DNA of 64,000 bases, taken from Iris pallida. Taxonomy: Eukaryota; Streptophyta; Magnoliopsida; Asparagales; Iridaceae. The position numbers were made by a program, and so were the translations under genes. This document shows, piece after piece, positions 10,981 through 20,327 of this stretch (position 1 is its first letter; every line of letters begins with the position of its first letter). The notes beneath the pieces were generated by a model. The model worked only from the letters and a program-made list of their open reading frames with translations. It was not told the origin of the DNA and did no database searches. The stretch covers positions 5,024,197 through 5,088,196 of the forward strand of contig JANAVB010003999.1 of assembly GCA_029216955.1 (NCBI GenBank). Reading direction: 5' to 3'.

Positions 10981-12345
10981 AATGATGAGGATAATGAAAA
11001 TAGTGACGATTTAATTAAAAATACTGGTTATGAGATAGATGATGATAATATTGATAATTCTAGCACTCCTGAATTATTTGTAGGACAAACATTCGACAGT
11101 CGTTCAAAGTTTAGAAGTTTTATAAGTAGTTTAGCAATTCAGCATAATTTTAGTTATTCAGCCAGTGCTATGAATAATTTACATGGAATTATATATAATT
11201 GTGATAAACAGAATTGTCATTGGAGAGTATATGCCAAATCCATAGGAAAAGGACAAGTAGTTAAAGTTAGTACACTAGAAAGTCGTCATTCTTGTTTAAG
11301 TGGACTTACGACAGGACGTCATCGACTAGCTACCGCTGCATGGGTTAAGACAAAAATAGTTGATTTAATCAGAGATAATCCGTCATATAGGGCATCACAA
11401 ATTGTGAAGGATATATTTAGGGAACATCGCATACATATTACATACTCTAAAGCATGGAGAGCCCGGAAAATGGCATTACGTGAAATAAATGGTAGTTATG
11501 TTGAGGCATATGCTGGCCTTGAGGAGTATGGTTTTAGAATTATGGAGTCGAATCCAGGTAGTAGATATTTTCTTAAGACTTCCGAAAGCAACAAATTTGA
11601 GAGAATGTTTATTTGCTTCAAGGCGTGCATTGATAGATTTTTAATGGGTTGTTTACCTGTTATTAGCACTGATGCCACTTTTCTTTCATCCAAATATCAA
11701 GGTATTTTATTTATTGCTTGTGCTCATGATCCAAATTATCAATTGTATCCTATTGCCTATGCTGTTGCCGAATGTGAGAATACTGATTCTTGGTCTTGGT
11801 TTTTAAATGCTCTTAGACTATCATTTGAAAGTTATTTTAATGATTGGAGTAGAATTTCATTCATATCTGACAAACAATTGGCTGAGAACATGACGATGTA
11901 CAATTGGCTAATCGGTACAAATGATAAAAATCATCATTTTGTACATTAGATTACAATATATGCTCCTTGTCCTAGATTAGATATTAACACTTCTAACCTT
12001 GCTGAATGTTTTAAAAATTGGGTTACGAGTTTACGTGATAAACCAATAACGACACTTCTCGATGGTATTAGAGCCAAGATTATAACACTTCATGACAAAA
12101 ACAGGAATCATGCTCAAAATTTAGACACGAGTTATTGTCCAAAGATGTTAAAGACTATGACATCTATTACCAACGAGAGACATCAACTTCAAATATTACG
12201 AATTGATAGTTATTTGTTTGAAATATTAGACCGTGCATCAAGTAGAACATATGTTGTACGGTTAGATGAAAGATATTGTTCGTGTTTAAGGTGGTATCAT
12301 ACTTACATGCCATGTATACATGCATGTTTTGCTTGCCAATATAGG
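10555..12345 (+). pseudogene. MuDR-type transposase, broken
   Basis: One reading frame runs from ATG 10555 with stops only at TAA 10795 and TAG 11947. Order: N-terminal SHGGRVN-type domain; an aspartate run from a (GAT)n tract at about 10939-10982; the MuDR DNA-binding domain (VGQTFDSRSKF...HWRVYA...ESRHSC, about 11080-11300); the MULE DDE domain with STDATFLSSKYQG (first D, about 11667) and ISFISDKQ (second D, about 11860); then a gap where roughly 70 residues usually present are missing; SNLAECFKNW resumes near 11992. A SWIM zinc finger (CSC...CIH, about 12277-12320) ends it. The deletion removes sequence between the second D and the C-terminal part, so the product could not be catalytic even without the stops. 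Confidence 0.9.
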
Positions 12346-12806
12346 TTCATCTGTAATAGGTAATCCTAAAATATTTGCAACATCCCAAAATGTGATTGTC
12401 ATTTCACCAACGGGCAACTGAAAGGTGTTGCGTTGAGGCCACCATCGCTCAGCGAGACTAAAAATGATATGTACATCGTGGACTAAAATTTGAATTTTAT
12501 CCAGATATTGAAATCCAAATAAACGTAACAGCTCCTTTTGGACAGCATTTAACTCTCATTTACGATATCCTCTCTGTATCCTCCAACTTCCATGCTTCCG
12601 TGTCCGAGCCTCGGGAGGATAATCATATAGCTACAAGCGAATTATATTCTTATAGTTATGTAAAATAAATAAATAATAACGCTAGTTATCATTTTTAAAT
12701 TTACCTTCCCGTCAAAAACTAACGTAGATATATGAGTTTCTCGTTTTTGTTTTATGGCTTCTGTAACCGGTCCTCCGGGAATACGGCCGTCATTCGGTTC
12801 AGCCAT
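12335..12806 (-). pseudogene. Plant mobile domain (PMD) gene relic, antisense to the transposase
   Basis: On the minus strand an ATG at 12806 opens a 34-residue exon (12705-12806) ending at a GT donor. A 74-base intron (12631-12704) ends in TTGTAG, and exon 2 runs down to about 12335. Exon 2 has WWPQRNTFQLPVGEMTITFW followed by DVANILGLPI, the signature of the PMD family (MAIN/MAIL-type, also carried by plant transposons). A TGA near 12547 interrupts exon 2, and only the N-terminal part of the domain is present; it stops where the transposase SWIM region begins. PMD genes inside MULEs and gypsy elements are established. A captured host gene and a true element gene cannot be told apart here. 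Confidence 0.75.
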
Positions 12807-13109
12807 CTGTTATATTTTTGACAAAAACTATTAGTATAGTTATTCATACATAGAAAATATAATTCTAATATAAAATACAAATACTTACTCTGTAAAGAGG
12901 AGATCAAGATAGGGGAAGGAGGGAGTAATCTTCTGTGAAGTTGAAGGAGGAAGGACTTGTGAAGAGGAGGGAAGGAGTTGTAAAGAGGAGGGAAGGAGCT
13001 TCGGAATATATGAAGAAGAGGGAGGGGGAGTGGAGTGGTCTCCGAGAAGGGGAGGAGAGACTCCAACGTAGCAGCAAAAAGAGAGGGGAGGCTCGGGAAG
13101 AGACATGCT

Positions 13110-13600
13110 TCATGGCGCGTGGGAGAGAAAGGACCAGCCTCGGGAAGGGCCATGCTGTGGACAGGCCACCTGGCAGGTGGGATGGGATGGTGCGGGCCAC
13201 AAAGGCCACTTGGCAGGTGGGATGGGATGGTGGGGCCACACCTTGTGGCGTGTGGATGGGTGGGATGGGATGGCAGGCTGGCGTGTGGGGGGGTGGGATG
13301 GCAGGAGGCCATGCCTCATGGCGTATGATGGGATGGGATGGTGGGATGGCAGGCCACGCCAGGGGTGTGGGATGGCAGGAGGCCATACCTCATGGCGTGT
13401 GATGGGATGGGATGGTGGGCCACGCCTGCTGGCGTGTGGGAGGCAGGTGGCCACGCCTCATGGCGTGTGATGGGGCCATGTTTATGGCGCTTGGCCGAAG
13501 GCCACGCCTGATGGCGCGTCGACCGTGGGAAGGGGGGAATCTACTACTGAAATGCCATCAGTGATGGCGTGTGTCAGGACAATTCTCCTGACAAGCAGCA
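13110..13600 (+). repeat. Right subterminal repeat array of the MULE
   Basis: GC-rich tandem variants of CCTCATGGCGTGTGATGGGA, interleaved with GGGATGGGATGG and GGCAGGAGGCCA. The word CTCATGGCGTG or a close variant occurs at about 13315, 13390 and 13458 with weaker versions at 13510 and 13573. It is the inverse of the left array word. Long ORFs here on both strands are due to the repeats. Confidence 0.82.
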
Positions 13601-13612
13601 TGCGCCATCAGT

Positions 13613-13705
13613 GATGTCGTTTCGTTACCCAAATTGAAATTTTTCCAAACTTGTTACTTTTTTCACAATTTCGTTAAAATTCTTTACTCTATATGAAAAT
13701 TTCTG
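13613..13705 (-). repeat. Right TIR of the MULE
   Basis: Reverse complement of 9701-9793; the outer end reads CTATATGAAAATTTCTG and is followed at once by the TTACAAAAA duplication. Confidence 0.92.
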
Positions 13706-13714
13706 TTACAAAAA
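13706..13714 (+). repeat. Right target-site duplication of the MULE
   Basis: TTACAAAAA, a perfect match to 9692-9700. Confidence 0.9.
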
Positions 13715-14224
13715 TCACACTAAATGTGCCTACTAAAAAAGACGTAAAGGGGCTGTTTGGTTCGATGTAGGTGCATGGAAGTGTGAAAGTGGCAGTTTCA
13801 TGAGGATGTAATGCAGTGCACTTTTGTTGCTTTTCTCTTTCCAAAATGCGTTTGGATACGTAGTGTTTTGTCCCCCCGCAAGTAATAACTTTCATCATGT
13901 GGTGTTTGGATGACCACTAGAAAGTGGAATTGGAAACTCGGACGTGGAGTTCCTGTGTTTGGTAACACGTTGCAAGTGATATAATCACCATATTCAATTT
14001 TGGTATGGTTACCAAAAAAAATTTCCCAACCGGAAAATGAAGGCCCTTGCCAGAAAATTTCACAACTGAAATAATATTGCATTATGGAAGAAAATTTTGT
14101 ACAGCAACCAAGTTATGTAGAACAAAGCCAATATTTCTAGCCGAATTGATTATGTACAAGAAGAGTACTAGAACTAATTTTTCCCAATCAAGTTTTCTAG
14201 AGCAAGCATAAATATGAAAAAGAT

Positions 14225-14610
14225 ATGATACTCAAAAACCGAACATGAATCATAGTTGAATCAACAACACCATATTGAATCATATCGGGTGAATCAACAA
14301 AACCTTGCTGTACAGGAAGAGTACAAGCACCATATTGAATCAATAGTGAATCAACCAAGTTTTGTACAATTTTTCCCAACCAACCAAGTTTTGTACAGTT
14401 TTTCCCAACAAATCACGATATTGAATCAAGTTTTGTACAGTTTTTTCCAACCAATCACCATATTGAAAAATATCCTGGAACCAAGAATGTACATCTTTCC
14501 TGGAAATTATATGAATGAACAACATAACATGATTTATATGAATCAAGAATTATATACATGAATTTGTTCTGGGCAGCATATGAATCAACAAGAAAACCTG
14601 AAGTACATCT
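14225..14610 (+). repeat. Short interspersed tandem repeats inside the Harbinger element
   Basis: Units such as ACCAAGTTTTGTACAGTTTT and CAATCACCATATTGAA recur several times between 14250 and 14470, with TACATCTTTCCTGGAAA twice at about 14488 and 14602. They occupy the place where the C-terminal transposase coding part would be expected. Confidence 0.6.
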
Positions 14611-14853
14611 TTCCTGGAAAATATTACAGCATCCTATTGTTGTCCCCAAGCAGCAAACAAGAACAACATATCCGCATTGCATACTCGAAATGGAAAGCAA
14701 ATAACTGTAAAACAGATGAACAAATCCCCTTGAGACCATACAACGCTGATACTCAAAAACCCAGTGATAGTCATACGAAGAAAATTCTATAGGCTCGGAG
14801 AGTAAGCAAAGACTCTCATCATAGCCCAGTGAACAGCTAGTAAAGAAAAAAAT

Positions 14854-15387
14854 CTATAGGCTCAGAGCAGGTACTGAAAAAATTGAAGCCTTGACATAGG
14901 AAAAAATTTGATACTCGTAATAGCCCATTGTATGACCTAGAACATCATAGGCAAGTGTATGACCTATCATTGCACCTAGAACTTTATTAAAATACCTAGA
15001 AATTGTTTCTCCGGACCGAATAAATTCAATGCCACATACTCTGTTTTTGGACTTATGTCCCAACATGTACAGGAATAGGGCAACTTGTTCCTCCACACAA
15101 ACATATCTCGTATCGTGCAGTGACCAGTTGGAACGAAGAATATTGGCCAGACCGTAGAAAGCACCATTACTCATCCTTAGATAGTGGACACAGTTATTTC
15201 GTCCGGCATTCAAAATCCGATACATATGTGCTTGCCTCCACTGTTCTCTAATTAGGGAGGGTTCCCTTGCAATACCCCGTCGGTCATTGTCCTCCGTTTC
15301 AATTAGAGTTATAATTATGGTTATGACTGTTATTATACTAGCGATTGCCGCATTAAGTAATGGATCGTTGGGATTCGACAAATCCAT
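14854..15387 (-). pseudogene. Harbinger (ALP1/HARBI1-like) transposase, N-terminal part only
   Basis: A 177-codon ORF on the minus strand starting at ATG 15387. After a hydrophobic N-terminus (about residues 12-28, ITVITIIITLI) it has YLRMSNGAFYGLANILRSN, then VCVEEQVALFLYMLGHKSKN and FIRSGETISRYFNKVL. This is the conserved N-terminal helical domain of plant PIF/Harbinger transposases and of the domesticated ALP1 family, where the same positions read like SVEEQVAMFLH and FIRSGETISRHF. The family continues for about 200 further residues with the DDE core; none of that is present, so this is a truncated, non-catalytic remnant. Confidence 0.82.
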
Positions 15388-15519
15388 CTACATGAAAATA
15401 AATAAAATTTAATCAACATTTCCGAAATCGTTCCTCGTGTATTTGTTCATTAATTTATACTGTTGAACTTCATAACCGACCCATTCAACCATATAATATA
15501 GAACAAATTATCCCAAATA

Positions 15520-15935
15520 TAAATCTGGAACATAGGGTCACGAACAAATATAGATCTGGAACATAGGGTCACGAACAAGAAAATCCCTCCTAAAATTTTT
15601 CTGGGAAAAAATCCCAAATATAGATCTGGAACATAGGGTCACGAACAAATATAGAACAAAATATAGATCTGGAACATAGGGTCACGAACAACAAAATCCC
15701 AAATCCAAGTAATATAGATCTGGAACATATATAGATCTGGAACAAAATCTGGAGCATAGATCTGGGAAAAAATCCCAAATCCAAAAAATTCCCAAATCCA
15801 AAATATAGATCTGGAAAAAATCCCAAATATAGATCTGGAGCATATCGGGTGACGAACAAAAAGATCCCAAATATAGATCTGGAGCATAGGGTCACGAACA
15901 AATATAGAACAAAATATAGATCTGGAAAAAAATCC
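15520..15935 (-). repeat. Repeat cluster upstream of the Harbinger transposase
   Basis: The words AATATAGATCTGGAACATA and GGGTCACGAACAA recur about ten times with variable spacing. Lying just 5' of the transposase start on the minus strand, it may be leader or subterminal binding-site DNA. ORFs over it encode only FQIYIWD-type repeat peptides. Confidence 0.75.
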
Positions 15936-16500
15936 CTAATTTTTCTTACCAAAGAACAAATTTTTTACCTAAAACCGGTCGAACGCGGGAGGAGAAGGGG
16001 AGGAAGGGGGTGACCGCACGACAAGGCTCTTCACCAGCAACTGCTCGGCCAAAAGTGAGGAGAAACCCACACCTCCACCGGAGTTACCCCCAATTTTGAA
16101 GGTAGGTGGAAAGTAAGTGGGTTGAGGGGACAAGACACTGTTGGGGGCCAGAGATTCCCCAGTTCCATCGCTCCTTTCCCTCCCAACCAAACGCAGGAAC
16201 TGTGAAACTCACGAGGGAGTTGCTGCATCTCTCCGCAAAACCCCCCCCACTTTCCATCACTCCCTCCCAACCAAACAGCCCCAAAGACACCATGTACTCG
16301 GTAAGTGCTAGAAAATATCTAGTTAAAATATTCCATTTTTTTTCAAAATATAAAAATATATATTATACTTGAAAAAATATAAATAAATTTATACTTAAAA
16401 CCTCCAACTTTGAATCCCGATGTCACGATAATTAAAGTATAAAAAGAAATCAAACTCTCAACCGCTATTATATTGTCAGCCCACATGTGGCAAACAATAG

Positions 16501-16509
16501 TTTTAAAAT
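16501..16509 (+). repeat. Left target-site duplication of hairpin element 1
   Basis: TTTTAAAAT, identical to 17286-17294. Confidence 0.85.
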
Positions 16510-17285
16510 GAGAAAATTTTATATAGAGTTATAAAATTTGGTGTATTTATGTAAAAGAGTATGAGTTTAAGATATTTACATGAAAAGGGATGTGACAACA
16601 TCTAGGATGGTGCCCAAGATAATTCTTGGATGGCGCCAAGTTTTTTTTTTTTTAATATGTGACGTGAGAGTTGTTGATTTTCTCATCCATAAATAAATTT
16701 AACCCCTCATATACAATTTTATCTTCTTTTTTTAAAAAAAAATCTTAGATTCATTTAAATCTAATATTTGAAAAAATATCTTAGAGATAAGTTTAAAAAA
16801 TAATTCAAAATCTTAAATATTTTTTTCTCAAATCAGGTTGATTGTACCCGTATAAAAATCAGATAAAATTAAAAATATTTTTAAACATAAGTTCATAATT
16901 TTTCAAATCTAATATTAGATTTAAACATTTAAGATTTTAAATTATTTTTTAAACTTATCTCTAAGATATTTTTCTAATATTAGATTTATTAAAAATATAA
17001 AATAAAAGATAAAATTGTATATGAAGAGTAAATTTATTTATGGATGAGAAAATCAAGCTTCTCACATCACATATTAAAAAAAAAAAAAAAAAACAAGGCA
17101 CCATTTAAGATGGCGCCAAATCCTAAAAAAAAAACACTTGGGCGCCATCTCAGATGGCGTCAAGTCCAAGAATTATCTTGGGCGCCATCTATGATGACGT
17201 CACATCCCTTTTCTTGTAAATATCTCAAACTCATACTCTTTTGCATAAATATACCAAATTTTGTAACTCTGTATAAAATTTTCTC
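16510..17285. mobile_element. Hairpin element 1: Mutator-type MITE with very long TIRs
   Basis: Almost the whole 776 bases is one inverted repeat: about 370 bases on each side folding round a short AT-rich loop near 16880-16920. Ends are GAGAAAATTTTATATAGAG and its inverse, flanked by a perfect 9-bp duplication TTTTAAAAT (16501-16509 and 17286-17294). The terminal sequence resembles that of the MULE at 9701. No coding sequence. GGCGCCATCT words recur near both ends. Confidence 0.9.
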
Positions 17286-17294
17286 TTTTAAAAT

Positions 17295-18020
17295 ATACTT
17301 TAAAACTTCACTTACTTTCACCTCTCTCTCAACAGTAGAAAAAAAAATCATATAAGGTTGAAAGTTTTCATAAATTCTAAACAAGAGAAAAAGTTTGGGG
17401 TATTTATAAATTGAGTAAAGAAACATCAACTGACTTGACGTGATAGGAGAGTTGAGGAGAGAGAGAGAGAGAATGAGAGCCAAGTGAGTTTGGGGGGAGG
17501 GGACGCGTATAATATAAAATTTAGAATCTAGATAAAATGAGTCTTGTTCCCAACAAAAAAAAAGTTCGTACTTCCTAATTGTAAAAATTCTCAGATCTCA
17601 TATTGGAGCATCCATAATTGGAGATATTTCAAGTGTTATATTTGGACTTTAATCAAATTTTGTAGCATTTGAAGGTTGTAGTAGACACTTGTTTATACTT
17701 GAAAAGTGCTAGAAAGCTAAGGAAGATTCTAGAATTAAAGCGTGGCATAGCTCCTTTACATTAATTTTCGGACTCATGAAATTAACCGTTTTTATCAAAA
17801 AGGAAAAAATAAATAAAACAAAGGAGGAAAAATCTTATCAAACATGACAGAAAATATAAGGAGAAAAAAGTGGGAAGAAAAAGAGGAGATTAATTTTGAG
17901 TATTTGTTTGAAGTGTACCATTATGTGCCAATATCAAGGAGACACTCCAAAATGAGTAATTTACACAATTTCTTATAATATTAAGTGCGTATTTGGAGTC
18001 TCTCCAATGTGGATACTCAA
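17295..18020. other. Spacer, AT-rich
   Basis: No gene recognised. Contains a short (GA)n run at about 17458-17473. Confidence 0.6.
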
Positions 18021-18304
18021 GACCTCGTTTGGTTCGCAGAATTATGGAGTTAGGAAAGGAAGTCATTATTTTCCTGCGTTTTGGTGCGAAAGAAATTGAG
18101 GAGGAAATGAAAGTGATTTTCAATGGAAGAAAAATTATAGAAATAATTTCATACATCCACAAGAAATCACAAGTATTAACTTTATTTTCCAATTTTTTTT
18201 TGACATTTTCAAACATCAATTTTTTTAATAAAATTATAATTTTTAAAATAAAATCTAAGGAATTGATTTTTTTTTTCATTCCTTTCCGCGAACCAGACGA
18301 GAGG
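18021..18304. mobile_element. MITE with GACCTCGTTTGGTTCGC ends
   Basis: The left end GACCTCGTTTGGTTCGCAGAA and the right end, inverted, CCTCTCGTCTGGTTCGCGGAA pair over about 20 bases. The same terminal type recurs at 45934-46692. A clear target duplication is not visible, so the superfamily (Tourist-like or hAT) is uncertain. The interior is AT-rich and non-coding. Confidence 0.6.
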
Positions 18305-18319
18305 TTAATGAAACAGAAC

Positions 18320-19812
18320 TAGGGGTGAGCATTCGGTTTATTCGGTTCCAACCGAATCGAATAAGCAAAAATCGAATTGGACCGAAACCGAATAAGCAAA
18401 ACCGAAATCGAACCGAATTGGTCAATAATCGAACCGAATTAAATCGGTTCGGTTTTCGATTTTTGGGTTTTTAGTTTTTTTTTTGTTAATATATATAATA
18501 ACTAAATATACCTAGATATATTCAGTATATACCTATAACATATACCTATATATATTTAGTATATACCTATAATTAATACACATATATATATAAACTAAAA
18601 TTTCTTATTCGGTTTTCGATTTTGGACCGAAATCGAATCCCAAAACCGAAATCGAAACCGAATAAGAAAATTTAGTGCGTTTGGTTGTTGTTTTAAACTT
18701 AGTATTACGAGTTTAAACTTCAAAAGCATGGAAAATAGCGTTTGGTTCACTTCACTTGGAAAAGTGCTTTCCAAAATTTTTTTCTAAAACTAAAGTTTAA
18801 AACCTGTTTTCTGGCAGTAGGAAAAAGTTGTTTTCTGAGTTTCTCTCCCCACACATCCCAAGTCCCAACCCACCCCCCTCTCTCTCTCTCATACACGCAC
18901 ACAGAGAACAACACTTTTCTCTTTCCTGCACCTAGCACCCCCCAACCCCCACCCCTCTTCTCTCTCTCACACACAGGCACAAAGCTCGCGGAACCCTCTT
19001 TCGTCGCTGGCGGGGCACTCGTGGCGGCTCCCACCACTCCGTCGACGTGTTCGCGTGCTTGGAGGTGGAGAACGAGGTGGTGGTGGAGGTCGGAGTTGAG
19101 GTGGCTGTGTTGTGGTACGCTCGCCGAAGCTTGTCGGGGAAGGAAGTGGTTGGATGGAGTTGGTAGGGATCGGGCTGGTGAGCGACCGTCTGTCGGGACT
19201 ACGGTGGTGGATCTTCCAATAACTTGGTGGTCGAGCGGAGGAGAGCAGGGGTCGGAGGAGACGGGGAGGTGGTTGCGGGTGCGGTTGGCAGCTCGACGTC
19301 TACGGAAGGGTGCTCGGCCGGAGCTGGACCTCCTCCGCTGGTTGTGTCCTGATCAAAAGTCATCGAGTCAGTTGGTCGTGTCCAAATCAATGGACACAAC
19401 CTTAGGCACATAAACGGGACAGGAGATGGTTGTGGACACATGAAATGGATGTGGACACGCTAGAGTTGGACACAAAATATGAATGTAGAAAATAGGACAC
19501 ATGGAACATGACAGAGGAAACACAATTTTTTTTTAACCAAATAGAATCTTAAATTTTTCTTCTTCCAGAAAACTAGTTTTCAGGTGAGAGTAACCAAACG
19601 TAAACTATGAATCTTTATACTCAGAAAACACATTTATAACTTACTTTCATAAAATTATTTTCATAAAAAAAAAATCAGAAAGTCTATCCAAACGGACCCT
19701 TAGTATTTTCAAAACCGAAACCGAACCGAATTTTTTTAAAACCGAACCGAATTCCTTATTCGGTTCGGTTCGGTTCGATTTTCGGTCCAAAATCGAATAA
19801 TGCTCACCCCTA
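18320..19812. mobile_element. hAT-type MITE, family 1, copy 1 (with nested insert)
   Basis: Ends TAGGGGTGAGCATTCGG and CGAATAATGCTCACCCCTA are inverted; flanks AACAGAAC and GACAGAAC match at 7 of 8 bases, the hAT duplication size. The sequence inside is rich in AACCGAAT/ATTCGGTT words. Other copies lie at 28362-28855 (degraded), 28856-29276 and 46724-47279. An additional element of about 1.0 kb sits inside at 18675-19699. Confidence 0.82.
18675..19699. mobile_element. Element nested in hAT-type MITE copy 1
   Basis: TTA (or TTAGT) stands on both sides (18672-18674 and 19700-19702). The ends GTGCGTTTGGTTG and, inverted, GGGTCCGTTTGGATAG share a CGTTTGG core, PIF/Harbinger-like. The homologous site in copy 3 (about 46828-46843) is uninterrupted, which proves insertion. 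The middle (18990-19400) is strikingly GC-rich; the 223-codon ORF over it is low-complexity and I do not recognise a protein, but the composition suggests a captured host fragment. Confidence 0.72.
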
Positions 19813-20160
19813 GACAGAACCATCCTAATATTCCAAATGAACTTTACTTTTCTATAAAATACTAAAAAAAACCTCCTGTGTTCTAAATTTAGAAATCTAG
19901 ATATTGTAATGAACTATGCCCAAGAAAGCACAAATCCATCTGTGAATAGGAAATTTTTAAAAAAAATGAAGCATGATGACCACATTGATTTCTGCATCAA
20001 GCACAGTGGGCCGGCGGCCCGGCGCCAAATAACATCCTGATCATGACATGGACCCTGACCCCAAAGATTATGGGGTCACATGAGTCATCCACAACGCCGG
20101 ACTCCAAACCCATATTTAAATCCTCACTGTTCTCCTCCTCACTCTTCAGCACTACTACTA

Positions 20161-20200
<40 letters not shown>

Positions 20201-20327
20201 ACTTTTCTGTTCGACTCAGAAAAAGCTTCTTTTCTCCCACTCTGTCCTTTGCCATTAAATTACTGTCATTCCATTTCTTCCATTGCACCCGTACTTTCTT
20301 GGTGTTCTTGCTCTGGCTCTTCCAACC
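19813..20327 (+). promoter_or_regulatory. Upstream region and leader of the MAKR gene
   Basis: A TATA-like ATATTTAAAT sits at 20112-20121. A (CT)n tract at about 20164-20196 lies in the presumed 5' leader, as is common in plant genes. The rest is unassigned. Confidence 0.5.

Larger units (their letters stand above)
9701..13705 (+). mobile_element. Mutator-like element (MULE), 4,005 bp, with transposase relic and plant mobile domain relic
   Basis: Bounded by inverted repeats of about 92 bases beginning CARAAATTTTCATATAGAG, with a perfect 9-bp duplication TTACAAAAA outside. Just inside both ends lie arrays of short repeats (9840-10110 and 13110-13600) that share the word CACGCCATGAG in opposite orientation. 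The interior holds a MuDR-type transposase on + (10555-12345) and, directly abutting it tail to tail, a plant-mobile-domain gene relic on - (12335-12806). A purine-rich stretch at 12900-13100 separates that relic from the right subterminal array. Both genes carry stops, and the transposase core is partly deleted, so this copy cannot move by itself. Confidence 0.93.
13749..16282 (-). mobile_element. PIF/Harbinger element, 2.5 kb, non-autonomous
   Basis: Ends are GGGGCTGTTTGGTT at 13749 and its inverse AACCAAACAGCCCC ending at 16282. Both ends are flanked by AAA, a three-base duplication of the size used by this superfamily (its usual target is TAA/TTA). The interior codes on the minus strand for the N-terminal part of a Harbinger transposase (14854-15387). 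The rest is repeat-rich DNA (14225-14600 and 15520-15935), and the catalytic DDE part is missing. Confidence 0.8.

Noticed and set aside
12752..13470. ORFs of 114-186 codons on both strands
   Set aside because: Fall in the purine-rich tract and the right subterminal array of the MULE; composition is repeat-driven.
15590..15952. 120-codon minus-strand ORF with repeated FQIYIWDFF
   Set aside because: Encoded by the TATAGATCTGGAACATA repeat cluster.
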